Assembly (NCBI GenBank): GCA_944989445.1
Contig: CALYLW010000070.1
Coordinates: forward strand, 1,469,852 to 1,533,851
Direction of reading: 5' to 3'
Source of the DNA: Ampullaceana balthica
Lineage: Eukaryota > Mollusca > Gastropoda > Lymnaeidae
Length of the DNA: 64,000 nt
The translations under genes and the position numbers were made by a program. The notes beneath the pieces were generated by a model. It saw only the letters and a list, made by a program, of their open reading frames with translations, made no database searches and was not told where the DNA came from. This document shows, piece after piece, positions 55,701-64,000 of this stretch. Each line of letters starts with the position of its first letter. The stretch's first letter is position 1.

Positions 55701-58700
55701 AGATGGCTCTGCCTGGTTTTTACTGCCTCCAGTTTTTGCCAAGGAGTCAGCAGTGTCATTTCCTTCAACTTCAAGTTCCACATGTCTAGGGATCCATTGG
55801 AGAATAAGTTCTTTTGTTATTTTGCTCAGTTTCAATAGTTCTGTACTGAGTGTCTGATTGATCAAGGTGTTTGGGTTTTTGAGAGACTGGAGCACTGTCT
55901 TAGCATCAGTGAGGATGACAATCTGGCTGTTTTGAGAGTGGGGGTCACTTGTTAGAATTTTTGCGGCAAGCTCTAGTGCTTTCCTTTCTGCTCTAGTGCT
56001 ATCTGAGAGACTTTCTATGGCAGTTGCTTTTTCAAGGTGTTCTCCGTTAGGCCACTCTATAAGAATGCCGGCTCCTCCATTTTTTGTGGCTTTTTCTGAG
56101 GAGCCATCGGTGTAGACTCTTATCCAGGAATTTTCAGGATATTGTTCTTTGATGATTTTATTTACTGTTACTCTTAGTATGTCAGTTGTGTAGTCAGACT
56201 TTTTTCCTATGCTGATTAAGTTGTCTCTGATTATTAGAGGTGGACTAGGGTCCCAGGGTGGGAAGTGGCTGTGGGGATGTGTCGCTTCAATCACGATGTT
56301 ATCAATTTTATGTTTGGATTTTAGATGTTTGGCTTCTCGTATAAAGTTTGTTCTTTGGAGTCTTTTAGTTGAGTAGGATTTTTGCAGCTTGGGTTTTGGT
56401 GATGTACTGATGCTTCTAATTTGGTGAACTGTGTTAAGGTTTTGGATTCTCGTCTAACTTCCATAGAGCTTAAGGTAGGAGATGGTAGCTCCCCCAAGAG
56501 GCCATGCTCCAAAATCAATTTATTTTCATCATGAGTTACAATTTATAATGTAACTAGCGTATACCCGTCAAAAATGACGGAAGTTTACAGCTGAAATCTA
56601 TTTATTTTATAAAAAATTCACTTTTTTTAAGGGCGCCGACGGCGCCAACCTTTTTCAAAAGCCCAAATAACTTGTCCTTGTTTGATAAATACGAAATATT
56701 AAACTTTCTGAAATGTACACAAAGTATTTTATAGTAGGGGTTGCAGGGTGCCTAAGGCGCCCCCTTTGTTTTTTGATTTTATAATTAACCATCATCTTAT
56801 TCGCTTTTTGCATTGATCCCTTTTCCAAAATTAAAATATAAGCAAAAACAATGACGTTATATAATATTTTTTTACAGCGCATCTTTAATTTGCACACCTT
56901 TTGATGCATTGGTGCAGTAAATTGGTTTTCCCTGCTTTCTAAAATTAGTAGCGTCAGGACTGACTGACAGACACTACTTGAGTGACAATTGCTTATTATA
57001 TTGTTTCATTGTATTATGTGAATCACAAGAGAGATAACCTGCTCTCTTTGAAATTCTCTTTTTGGGGTTACTATTTATTTACAAGAAGTAGTTCAAGAAT
57101 ACATGCTTTACATTATAAAAATTCATCAGAATACTTTTTTTCTTGAAATTTTATACTTAGGCCCCAGCTCTTTGGTGCTTGTTCCCCTTATCGAAATACT
57201 AAATCTGTATGTATTTCACTTTCTTGGTATCTGATGAGGATATTAACAGTCATCTCATGACATGTAACATTACATTCATTCTGGGACTATTCAGGAATAT
57301 CATTTTTAAAATTTAAAATTTTATTTTTGCCAGCATTACTTGAACAAATGCACCAAGTGATCTACTTGAACATGAAGCCAAAAGTTGGTACAAGACAGTG
57401 TAAAAGTGATGGAAGTCTCGGTGCAGGCACATCATCTGATGTCTTTAAAGAATGTATTCCAGTATCACTTACAGGTAACTTAAAGTCATTTTATTAGTGT
57501 TTGTTGTGGTAATATTAAGATGCTTTCACCTTTTCTAACAGCACAGAGTAGTTTTTTGAGCAGATGTTTTAAAAAAAAATCTTGACATTTCTCAGCTGGG
57601 GTGGACGGCACTGGATCTTTGTCCCTCTCCTACTGTTCATCTGATGAAGAAGGTTTTCAGGCTTTTGAAGTACTACAGCAGTGGACACCACAGGCAATTG
57701 CTCAGGGAACTGCTGGTAGTGACGGGGAGCAAGGCATAATAAATACAGCTGGTGGCCACATTATAGTTCAAACATTGGGGGTTAGTAACTGTTGCATAAT
57801 TGTTCCTTTAGTTTGGCTTCATGTAGTATAAAAAAAAAGTTTCTAGATGTTTGTACATATTATGGGAGATCATATTTATTTTAAAAAATGTTTTAAAAGT
57901 TTTTATTTTTATCATTTTAAAAGGCAAAACAATTGCTAAGCTCTAAAAGTTTTACAAGAAATTGATTTTTATTGCTTTGCTATTTGTATATTTTATAATA
58001 TTGAGAAAGATTAAAAGTAATGTGTCAAAAATCTTTCACCAGCCATCACTAAGTGACACTGTCCAGCTAGGGGGTCATCAACAGGTCATCATCAGTACAA
58101 TGGGTGTGACATCTGAAGAAGAAGGGGGTGAAGAGATGACAATACACGTATCAGATGAACTTGTGCAAACAGATCAAGGTAGGCTGCTCATAATATGGAA
58201 TCTCAATTTTTCATTTAGAATTGTTTCTTCTTCTTTTTTATTTTTGAGGATAGTTTATATCTTCTAAATAATAAAATAAGCATTGCCTTTTCCCCAAGTA
58301 CTTTTAACTATCCAGTAAATAAGAACAATTTCATATTGTGAACTGTCAAAAGGATTTATGATATTGGATGCATTCCCTTGTCTCTGTCTGATCTTCTAAC
58401 GATTGTACCCAGATCTCAACAGTGATAATCTCCATGATTCAAGTATTACATCATTTACATCCAATGGAGAGGAGATCATCACAGTTTCTCAATTTCACAG
58501 TCAGGTAAATAAAACCTTTATTTTTATATATCGGTTGTATTTATGTAATAGAGACAAATGGCACTCAACATTGTCTTATGTAAATTTTGAAATTAAAATA
58601 ATATGGAATTACAACCATTAGTAAGCAAAGGGATGTAATTCCATTGTGATAAAATGTCATACAAAATTAATTTTTAAACTCAACCTACTTTTATGTAGTA

Positions 58701-59839
58701 ATAAAGCAAGGTACTGATAAATTGAGTAAAGCTTACATTTTAATAAAATAAGTATTTAAAATGATCAGCTAAACCTGACAATTCTTCAAAGTCATTTTAA
58801 AGGAATTTTTCCAGATGGATAAGAGGATATAGATAGATCTGACTGGTCTAACCATTTGAATTGTTGAAATCGAAATGAATAAATATCAACATCTATTTAA
58901 TTTCTCTAATTTTCTTACACCTATATTCTGCATTAAATAAATTTATGCCAAAACTAATATCCGAATTAATTGCAACTTATAGGCAAATGAACCTTAGGTC
59001 TTCTGTCAACAAAGCACTATTTAAAAAAAGTGTGTATGGTAAAGTGCTTCGCCACTTTACACCAAAAAACCCTTTTGCTCCACACTTTTCTTTTATAAGT
59101 AGGTTCTTTGAAATCCTCTTACAAGAAGATTTACCTTCACTGGGCAATTTTGAAAATAGCCTGTAAAGCTGGCAAGTGTATACTGTGGCTGAAGGGAATT
59201 ATAATAATTTGTGCATATTTTCAGAAATATTTCATTAAAAATTTAAGTTCTTGAATAGAAATTTTTATTGCAAACGTATAAAACAATTTTGTATCTAGAT
59301 AATTTATTTCTGAGATAAGACATTTTTAAAAATTGCAGTCTGAGTCGACAGATCAAGATATAATGAATCATGATGTTTTTGAAACTGTAACGTCTGAGTC
59401 AAGTAGTGACCTGGTCATGGGAGTAAGCTCATCTCATCACACAAGTAGCCCAATGACTAGCCTGAAAGGTAGTACAATTTTGGCATAATTTTAAATGCAA
59501 CAAGATTTATCCATCACCCTTCAGTGCAAAATGTAATCATTTTTAAACTATACTCTTGCATCCATTATTTGGAATTGCTTAACTTCCCGCTAAATTACAT
59601 TAAAAATAGCAGATGTGATTTTTTAAAATAGTATTTTTAAAACAAAAAAACAACATATAGTTTTTTTTTAGTTCTTGTCATATTAATTTTAATTATTATT
59701 TATTGAAAATTATTTATTTATTTCTTTTTTGTAATTTTTGTTACTTCCAGACCCTATACTCATGTCCTCTTCTGATGTTGAGTGTGATAAAAGTCAGAGT
59801 GCTGTGTTGACTGACGAGTCATCGGAGTTGATAGACTGA
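43751..59839 (+). CDS. DMTF1: cyclin-D-binding Myb-like transcription factor 1
   Basis: Seventeen coding exons: 43751-44111, 44286-44363, 44482-44552, 44867-45029, 45146-45222, 45367-45557, 45997-46106, 53492-53560, 53691-53850, 54744-54812, 54981-55063, 57334-57474, 57596-57780, 58043-58178, 58413-58504, 59339-59468, 59751-59839. All junctions are GT-AG, phases agree, and the total is 2205 nt (734 codons plus stop; human about 760). An acidic N-terminal region is followed by Myb repeats at ~231-300, ~302-348 and ~351-408 and a fourth Myb-like segment at ~415-470. Near-invariant DMTF1 signatures are visible: EMSKDERKDFYRTIA, RPLFSVYRRV, LGRSASSVKDKCRLMKDNC, TRSEKQCRTKWLNYLNWKQ, SVRSPQWLR. The C-terminus is acidic and Ser/Thr-rich. 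In mammals the protein binds DNA, activates ARF and interacts with D cyclins; its job in invertebrates is not established. Candidate poly(A) signals AATAAA are at 60301 and 60434. Confidence 0.95.
46427..46479 (-). mobile_element. L2-type LINE, 3' end (left part, split by LTR element)
   Basis: An (AAT)n tail (46427-46448) and AGCGCTGTATCCCAG are the 3' end of the same minus-strand L2 copy that continues at 51764. The intervening 5.3 kb is the LTR element, whose target duplication CCAGT lies at 46475-46479. Confidence 0.85.
46480..47149 (-). repeat. 3' LTR of the Gmr1-like element
   Basis: Its 670 bp mirror 51089-51758. On the minus strand there is a TATA-like TTTATAA (complement of 46912-46918) and an AATAAA (complement of 46572-46577). 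Near the 5' end of the LTR (right side here) an 11-bp motif, CTCACAACAAT, is repeated five times (about 47066-47122). Confidence 0.93.
47150..48131 (-). other. internal 3' non-coding region of the LTR element
   Basis: About 980 bp between the pol stop and the 3' LTR without an open frame, so no envelope gene. It contains a perfect 9-bp stem (AGATTCTAC 47168-47176 and GTAGAATCT 47183-47191) beside the polypurine tract, and a motif GCCCGAGGTSACCC occurring twice (about 47791 and 47946). Confidence 0.6.
48132..51089 (-). CDS. Gmr1-like Pol: integrase, GPY/F, reverse transcriptase, RNase H
   Basis: A 985-codon intact frame whose ATG borrows the last base of the 5' LTR and runs through the primer-binding site. 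Residues 5-32 (DVILGN, VVTRAQ) look like the protease-end linker of gypsy Pol. The integrase zinc finger is H129, H136, C166, C169; the catalytic D199, D258, E294; the GPY/F module is around GPF at 435-437. Reverse transcriptase spans ~555-770 with D660 (KLDLTKGYWQIPL), FGLATAPATF and the YFDD box at 720-723. RNase H spans ~865-985 (RTDASTKGLGA, RECLAI, CDHQALKYL, IIADFLSRQ). Together these copy RNA to DNA and insert it. The enzyme set looks intact but no Gag or protease is encoded, so particles would have to come from another element. Whether the borrowed ATG is used is unknown. Confidence 0.93.
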   Translation of the reverse strand: MGARPVTDVILGNVRSDEDTPFHHGNVVTRAQNKRNKGGGPQMKTVISTIPKIFEHINLAEEQAKDGGLNKLWQKAKSQRVESTKQGIITFEINNNILYRIFISKIDNSVEKKLVIPKLYRRLVLETAHTTALAGHMSVRRTKYRIFSQYFWPRMSIDIKKFIKSCPICQKARPPGSIKPIELGQMEVIGTPFQKVAIDIVGPLQVSDNRNRYILTLVDMATRWPEAIALKNITTQDVYEALLTIFSRMGFPEEILSDNGPQFSSDMYKQVCELFNIKSSHSSIYHPQSNGMVERLNGTLKGMLRKVADEEPNNWDRFLPAILFAYREVPNETTAMSPYELLFGRKVRGPMSILRKILTNENTTEEGKNTYEYIIDLKNRIKSGLYKTEAITKGKANKYKQYYDQRAREKDIQIGDKVLVLKPKKGNKLALYSEGPFTVTRKLSKFNVEIAKGHKRIVYHLNRLTKFVENNMDNTDANLSAAEKNEKTISGASATVIAEEEEEDVNSEDIKQIPLINVKVNSGIDINKELTETQKRQVDDMVHEYKEIISDIPGKTSAGTHKIELLDSKPINVKPYAIPIHMVQRLKEEISMMLELGIIEETQSPYCSPLVLIKKKDGSIRTCVDYRKLNAITKKVAEVIPNQEKLLEHMNKAKYFTKLDLTKGYWQIPLEEESKEYTAFQGPDGAYQYNFMPFGLATAPATFNKIVKKLFKGVKEVVTYFDDICVYTDDWESHIRVTREVLEILKKAGFTIKPSKLEIGKESIEFLGHRIGAGILKPDMNNINKVLEIKRPKNKKQVRGLVGLIAYYNKFIPNFSTITAPLTDLTKKGKPNNICWTKECQQALDTIQNYLTNNPILVLPDIKEPFIVRTDASTKGLGACLMQKRDNMLHPVKYISRKLVDRETRYSTIERECLAIIWGIQKLSYYLMGARFTLQCDHQALKYLNTTKFENSRVSRWSLMLQEYDFNVEYIKGEDNIIADFLSRQ
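51089..51758 (-). repeat. 5' LTR of the Gmr1-like element
   Basis: 670 bp. The TATA-like box is the complement of 51511-51517 and the polyadenylation signal the complement of 51181-51186, giving an R region of up to ~330 bp in between. Differences from the other LTR that I can see: one in the 11-bp repeats (ATC for CTC near 51687) and one near the end (TTTGCAG for TTCGCAG near 51733). Confidence 0.93.
51764..52650 (-). pseudogene. L2-type LINE reverse transcriptase C-terminus (right part)
   Basis: Minus-strand frames at 52583-52098 and 52221-51913 overlap through a frameshift near 52200. Together they give the conserved L2-type tail: LNDDKTEALLF near 52640, NLGYIISDNMSINKFINHIC, RSAYTAIRQISSIRHYL, LARMDYCNSLLSGVPK, LQKVQNSAARLVLKAKKHDH, LLRSLHWLPI, FSFCAAKQWNSLPLHIR, KTALKTHLFKIYF. 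The catalytic palm is missing (5' truncation). The 3' UTR is interrupted by the LTR element and resumes at 46479. Confidence 0.9.
52651..53491. other. DMTF1 intron 7, distal part
   Basis: AT-rich intron sequence without recognised repeats or exons, ending in ATTATTTATTACAG before exon 8. Confidence 0.5.
54401..54640 (+). pseudogene. possible LINE C-terminal zinc-knuckle fragment in DMTF1 intron 9
   Basis: A 78-codon frame with CHQCGQVPDSKQHWT followed by C and later VTIKE. The CX2CX..H pattern with PDS..HW is like the C-terminal knuckle of several LINE polyproteins. No RT or RNase H sequence is adjacent, so this is a tentative call. Confidence 0.35.
55320..56520 (-). pseudogene. LINE RNase H plus C-terminal domain, fragment in DMTF1 intron 11
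   Basis: A 318-codon minus-strand frame (56294-55338) holds an RNase H domain: VYTDGSSEKATKNGGAGILI, STRAERKALELAA, VILTDAKTVLQSL, QWIPRHVELEVEGND, then the TADSLAKTG box. It is followed by a C-terminal segment with RLRTGYNKLRQHM and CSCGTAAEHVLQNCPLY (zinc knuckle). Frame fragments continue upstream to 56518. Endonuclease and RT are missing, so this is a severely 5'-truncated copy of a LINE distinct from the I-type elements at 8.8 and 17.5 kb. The RNase H catalytic acids are retained by chance or recent age. Confidence 0.85.
56554..56990 (-). mobile_element. non-autonomous Helitron, copy B, DMTF1 intron 11
   Basis: Reverse orientation copy of 15775-16215. Its 3' end (complement of 56554-56557) is CTAG followed by T, preceded by CCGTCATTTTTGACGG, a 6-bp-stem hairpin (56566-56581). 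The shared interior includes the GGCGCC-rich blocks and TTTGATGCATTGGTGCAGTA. The 5' limit is near the shared GCAATTGTCAC (about 56981-56991). Confidence 0.75.
56991..57333. other. DMTF1 intron 11, distal part
   Basis: AT-rich intron sequence; nothing recognised before the acceptor TTTTTGCCAG. Confidence 0.5.
58505..59338. other. DMTF1 intron 15
   Basis: A 73-codon frame (58945-59166) lies here, but it has no family signature and does not connect in phase to either neighbouring exon through usable splice sites. Treated as intron. Confidence 0.5.
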
Positions 59840-60588
59840 CTGAAGCCAACAGAAATTTGGTCTAAGAGATCACTGTGACAAAATAGCTTAAATTTCTATT
59901 TTCAATTTAAAACACTAATGATGGTTATGAAATTCAAATTTGGGATTAATTTTTCACGTTTCACCTGTGGTTTGAAATGATTTCATAAGTATTGGTTGAT
60001 CGTGATGAAACTTCGCTTTTGGTCTAACCATGGCCACTTGAAGTTGAAGATAGTATTTATTTGGACCCAAGATTTTGATCAAATTATGAATTTGGTCTTT
60101 CTTCTTCATATAGTTGTTATAATTATTAATGTTTGCTTGGAACTTGGACAAAATGTTTTTATCTTTTGTTATTAGTTTGTTGAATTTTGTTTGTAAAAAG
60201 TTGTGCATGCTGATGTTTAAACTCATTTAGAATTATATTTTGACTAAGAAAGAGTTTCTGGTATTTGAATAATTTAGATGACTGTTTAGATGATTTTGTA
60301 AATAAATGATACAATTTTATTTACAATGTGTTTTCCAACATTTGTAATATAAAATTTGACTTTTTGTTGAGTTTTCTTATATATCGTACATACTTGTTAT
60401 AAGCACACGTACAAATTGGCAAAGATAATTATTAATAAATACAGATTTATTAGCTGTGTTCAAAGCCTCTGTTGTTTTTGGTGTGGTCTTTTTGGGTTAT
60501 TTAACATTCTTGTTAAACAAAAATTGAGAACAAAAATAATATTTAGATTTGTTTAGCACAGATCCTGGAAAATTCATTTCTTTGATTA
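59840..60588 (+). other. DMTF1 3' UTR and flank
   Basis: AATAAA hexamers at 60301-60306 and 60434-60439 are candidate polyadenylation signals 460 and 595 bases after the stop. No other feature is seen. Confidence 0.5.
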
Positions 60589-61625
60589 ATATTTTGGAAT
60601 ATCAGGTCCCTTACATCATTGGAACCAAGACTTCCTTTTGAGCAAATTGTAATAATTGATGGATCTAAATCAGCACCTATAACAGTTAAATCAGGAGTTC
60701 CACAGGGAACTGTGCTAGGTCCCTTACTCTTTTTAATTTATATAAATTATTTACACAAGAACATCTCAACAGGAAGAAAAAGTAGGTTATTTGCTGATGA
60801 TTGTATAATCTATAGAACAATTAAATCAGAACAAGATAGCCCAATCTTACAAAAAGACTTTGATAAATTAGGAAACTAATTGGAGTATGTCTTTCCACCC
60901 AGAAAAGTGTCAACTGTTAAGAGTAACAAAGAAAAAGAAACAAATAAATTTAAATTATTTCATACATGGAAAAGAACTACATGTAATCCAAACTAAAGAT
61001 GCAAAATACTTAGCAGTAAATGTCAATGAAGTAATTAAAAAATCAAACAAAGCCTTAGGCTTTCTAAAAAGAAACTTTTACAGATGGAATAAAAGTATAA
61101 AACTAAAATGCTACCTCACTTTGGTGAGACCTGTACTAGAGTTACCATTTTCTGTATGGGACCCATACACCAAAGAAAACATTGATAAATTAGAACAAAT
61201 TCAAAATAGACCGGCCAGATTCATTCCTGGAGAATTTTCAAAACTGACAAGAATAACGCCATTAGTTAAATCATTAAACCTTGGAACACTAGAGGATAGA
61301 AGTAGAAGAACCAAGACTAAAGTAGTCAAAATACATAAGGCAATTAATTCTTTATTAGAAATACAACACAAAGATAACTTAATACTACCCTCTGATAGAC
61401 ATAAGGATAAAACGCCTTTCTTATTCCTTATGCAAGAACAAACACATGCAAATTTTCATTCTTCCCGTCCGGAATTCAGGCGTGGAATGGGTTGCCTGAA
61501 GAAACCAGGAAAACCAACATTTTATCAACATTTAAAAATCTAAGAATTCAGGACTAGACACAAACCATAGATAAGTGTAGGATGCAATAATCTTCTGTAT
61601 AGGAGCTTCTGTATAAGATAAGATA
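60589..61625 (+). mobile_element. CR1/jockey-group LINE, 5'-truncated
   Basis: Plus strand. It contains the reverse transcriptase C-terminal half and a 3' UTR ending in TAGGATGCAATAATCTTCTG, TATAGGAGCTTCTGTA and (GATAA)n. The same tail is found at 42116, near 21764 (inside the SINE) and at 555-605, which makes this the source family for all four. Confidence 0.85.
60619..61543 (+). pseudogene. CR1-like reverse transcriptase remnant
   Basis: Two frames, 60619-60879 and 60887-61543, join through a frameshift near 60870-60887. Motifs in order: SGVPQGTVLGPLLFLIYIN, FADDCIIYRTI (catalytic DD), MSFHPEKCQLLRVTKKK, a shortened KYLAVNVNEV, KALGFLKRNFYRW, LVRPVLELPFSVWDPY, LEQIQNRPARF, FLFLMQEQTHANFHSSRPEF. 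Compared with the family, the segment between KYL and KALGFL is too short, so an internal deletion is likely. The endonuclease and N-terminal RT are missing. Not functional. Confidence 0.88.
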
Positions 61626-61994
61626 ATACTTACATTTTTGCTTTAGAGCCAAGTCACCCTTAACCTTTTTTAATATACAGGGGGTCCTCGAGTTATGACG
61701 TTGATCTGTTCTTAAGAAACGTCGTTATTCGAATTTCAGTGTAAGTCGGAACATTAATATATATACAGTGGTACCTCAAGATACGAGTTTAATTTGTTCT
61801 GTAACCTTGCTCGTATGTCAATTTGCTCGTATCTCAAAGCAATTTTCACCATTGAAATTAATTGAAATGCCATTAATCCGTTCCAGCCCAAAAAATTTGC
61901 TACCCCTAATTGTTTTGTTACGTGTTTTTGAATAAGAAAAATGTAGTTTAAATGACAAATATCGTATAAAAACATAATAAAAGAGAATGTAAAG

Positions 61995-62283
61995 CACAAG
62001 AAAAAACAACTGTTTTATAAAGTGTACATGGTATGGTATGGCATCTGTCCATCTACCAAAGACGATAGATTTATCTTTATTATTTGCAGCTCTTGGTGTG
62101 GCTGATGAGACCAATCCTTGAGTGGCAGTCTCTTCTGCATGACACACACACGAAAGCAGTGGGGTAGTGTTGCCTGGCCTTTCTCCTCGCTCTTTTCCCG
62201 ACTGCTTCTGCCCTAGTTTGCTCCTCTGCTCTTAGTGATCCTTCTTTCATTATAGTGTACATACTTATTTGTAATTTGGTCAC
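61995..62283 (-). pseudogene. LINE 3'-end fragment with CX2C..H zinc motif, inside the Tigger element
   Basis: The minus-strand frame 62283-62080 ends FVCVSCRRDCHSRIGLISHT, a C2H2-like tail (CX2CX9H) common at the end of retrotransposon ORFs in lophotrochozoans. It is followed by a 3' UTR with ATCTATCGTCTTTGGTAGAT and GGACAGATGCC. It sits between the Tigger transposase remnant and the left Tigger end, so it is the third level of nesting. Confidence 0.55.
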
Positions 62284-62375
62284 TTAAATGTAACTTACGC
62301 ACAACTTAAATGCTACGGTATGCTTAATTTTAGTCACTGCTTTTCTCTTCACTGGTCTTTGCCTTTTTCGCCGGA

Positions 62376-62747
62376 TTAAAAAAAAACAAAAAAACTGACC
62401 AAGGAGATTTGTTTCTTCCTCCCTTTCAGAATGCTGCTGAAATAAGTTGGGCAAGTGTCATTAAATAGCTCCGATCCACGACCAGTTGCAACCTTTTCTG
62501 GGTGTTTCTTTTCCACGCACTGTAAAACTCTCTCCCACATTCCCAAGATCTCTTTTATCTCACTTGTAGAGATAACCTCCTCCACCTCTGGCTCTTCCTC
62601 AAAACGAATTTCTTCCAGAACCCCCAAAATTTGCTGCGACTGTAACTCTTGTAAATCATCGTTCGTCAGTTCATGAGAGCGGTCATATCTCAAATTTTGC
62701 TCATATTTCAAAACAAAACTTCGCTCGCTCGACAGCTCGTATCTCAA
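62376..62747 (-). pseudogene. Tigger transposase C-terminal fragment
   Basis: A 123-codon frame contains ELTNDDLQELQSQQ, an acidic EEEPEVEE segment, TSEIKEILGMWERVLQCVEK and KHPEKVATGRGSELFNDTC followed by YFSSILKGRKKQISL. The HPEK..R.SELFND..C-type ending with a K-R-x-K-Q-x-S-L tail is characteristic of the TIGD1/Tigger C-terminus. The helix-turn-helix and DDE domains are absent. Confidence 0.75.
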
Positions 62748-63205
62748 ATAACTCGTATGTCAGGGCACTCGTATCTCAAAGTACCACTGTATATATATAT
62801 TATATTATGTAATATACTGTAAAGTGCTGTACATACAGTGCTATAACAATATGTAACAGTTAATGACATAAAAAGTTTTTTGAAAAAAAAGATAAAACAC
62901 GAGAGAGAGACAGTGTTAACAACCAAAGTGGCGTATGTACTGAGTGTCTTCCTCGCCCTACAACCACAACAAAGTGTATTCTTTCCGCCACGCCCCCGAA
63001 ACATAAAAGCAATTAATGACATATTATGAAATATTTAAAAAAGAGAAAACAATTTGTTACCCCATGAATAAAAAGTTTTTAAAAAAAACATTTAAAAAAG
63101 ATGGAATAATGTGTAATATTATTTTTTATATTTTTATGGAGGCGCATTCGTAACCACAAAACATCATAAGTTGGAACCATCATAAACCGAGGACTCCTTT
63201 GACTG

Positions 63206-64000
63206 TTCTTTGAATTTATGGAATTTATCGTAGCCCTACCTTTATCTATCAGATGTTTTATGACTTGATTAAGTTTTGAATTAGGTTTTGGAATTACACG
63301 AAAGCAATGAAAAATAAAATAGATTTTTGAATGGAAACATCTTCAACTTTAATACAAATGAATTAAAAGTTCCTATTTACATACATTTTCATCCATACTG
63401 ATCATAAAAACTTGTACTTGAAATATGAAATAATCATTCACCCATTATCAACACAGATATACAAGCATTATAAATTTTAAACAATTCATAAAACAGATAA
63501 TACATTATGTTAAATCTAATGCAGCATAAAATCTATAAACATGACTAACATTTGTGGCACATTAATGAGAATATTATCATGGTTTCTAGGTATTACATAA
63601 CTATATACATACCAACGAATATTGAAACAAATTAAGACAAAATAATTTGAATGGTCACATTTTTTTTTAGACCAAAGAATAGAAACATCTAAAAATGTAA
63701 TACTGGATGTGGATTCACTATTAACAAATTGTTAAAAAAAACAAAAAACTCAGCAATGTTGTATCTTACTCAAGTATCCTTTTGTCATATCAGTTACGTT
63801 TTATAAACCTAGGGGTTATTTTTGGTAATATTGGGTTGATAGAAGAAACAATTTTGCTCATACTTTTTAAGACTAAACGAAACAATAGATACAATTTTTT
63901 TTTACCACCCATTGTAGCATGTCTTAATATTGTAAAGAATGTAAAATAGTGTCGGACTGTCAATTTAATTTATAATTTAATCAGATTTCTAGGAACCACC
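63206..64000. other. AT-rich non-coding, nothing recognised
   Basis: No exon, terminal repeat or RNA gene is visible. It may be the 3' UTR or an intron of a gene beyond the window, but there is no direct support. Confidence 0.35.

Larger units (their letters stand above)
61764..62791 (-). mobile_element. Tigger-like element nested in the outer transposon
   Basis: The terminus CAGTGGTACCTCAAGATACG starts at 61766; its inverse CGTATCTCAAAGTACCACTG ends at 62789; TA flanks both ends (61764-61765, 62790-62791). It is 1024 bp long. Repeated ACTCGTATSTCAAA motifs occur near both ends. It encodes the C-terminus of a Tigger transposase and carries a LINE fragment in its centre. Confidence 0.85.
61676..63205. 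mobile_element. outer DNA transposon of a nest (CAGGGGGTCCTCGAGTTATG ends)
   Basis: The left terminus CAGGGGGTCCTCGAGTTATG begins at 61678 after TA. The right terminus, read inversely, is AGGAGTCCTCGGTTTATGAT (63175-63197). Both are followed inward by GTT-rich GACGTT or GATGGTT. The pogo/mariner group is likely from the TA and end type. The interior is interrupted by the Tigger element at 61766-62789. The right-hand edge is uncertain by a few bases. Confidence 0.6.

Noticed and set aside
58945..59166. 73-codon frame in DMTF1 intron 15 as an alternative exon
   Set aside because: No GT-AG pair joins it in phase to exons 15 and 16; the exons flanking the intron already join in phase without it.
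62044..62284. Host C2H2 zinc-finger gene
   Set aside because: A single CX2C..H motif at the end of a short frame, followed by a retrotransposon-like 3' UTR and enclosed in a Tigger element; better explained as a LINE 3' fragment.

Overview
This is a gene-poor, repeat-rich window of an animal nuclear genome. Two complete host genes can be read exon by exon: SSR4 (TRAP-delta, minus strand, 6 coding exons, 172 codons plus stop) and DMTF1 (cyclin-D-binding Myb-like factor, plus strand, 17 coding exons, 734 codons plus stop). They are divergent, with about 3.0 kb between their start codons. The mix of I-, CR1- and L2-like LINEs, a tRNA-SINE, an integrase-first Ty3/gypsy element, Helitrons, hAT, Tigger/pogo and a TTAA-target transposon, together with AT-rich introns, suggests an invertebrate, most likely a mollusc (gastropod or bivalve). 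That placement is inference; no taxonomic search was possible.

Layout. 1-8.8 kb: MITE copies, an L2 tail, a hAT-like MITE, two GC-richer unique islands that could be regulatory, and no recognisable gene. 8.8-15.5 kb: an array of diverged ~0.5-kb units, into which a 4.24-kb I-clade LINE with one intact 1346-codon frame has inserted (9-bp target duplication). 15.8-17.4 kb: a Helitron followed by a 1.1-kb (ATGT)n array. 17.5-21.8 kb: a dead relative of the LINE, a hAT fragment, a 184-bp-arm palindrome, a second MITE copy and a tRNA-derived SINE. 25.0-26.7 kb: a hAT element with perfect 8-bp target duplications. 28.9-29.7 kb: a Tigger-like element. 30.4-40.75 kb: SSR4, whose introns carry a 3-kb TTAA-flanked transposon and a pogo-type element that itself contains a hAT MITE. 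43.75-59.84 kb: DMTF1, whose intron 7 holds an L2 LINE split by a very young Gmr1-like Ty3/gypsy element, and whose intron 11 holds an RNase H-bearing LINE fragment and the second Helitron. 60.5-63.2 kb: a CR1-like LINE and a nest of two DNA transposons plus a LINE fragment.

The most unusual object is the LTR element at 46480-51758. Its pol order is integrase, GPY/F module, RT, RNase H (integrase before RT, as in Gmr1). gag and most of protease are missing although the primer-binding site, polypurine tract, two nearly identical 670-bp LTRs and a 5-bp target duplication are intact. It looks like a recently mobilised element that depends on a partner for Gag and protease.

The two host genes have unrelated jobs: SSR4 is a subunit of the ER translocon-associated TRAP complex, DMTF1 a nuclear DNA-binding protein. 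Nothing beyond the divergent arrangement links them.
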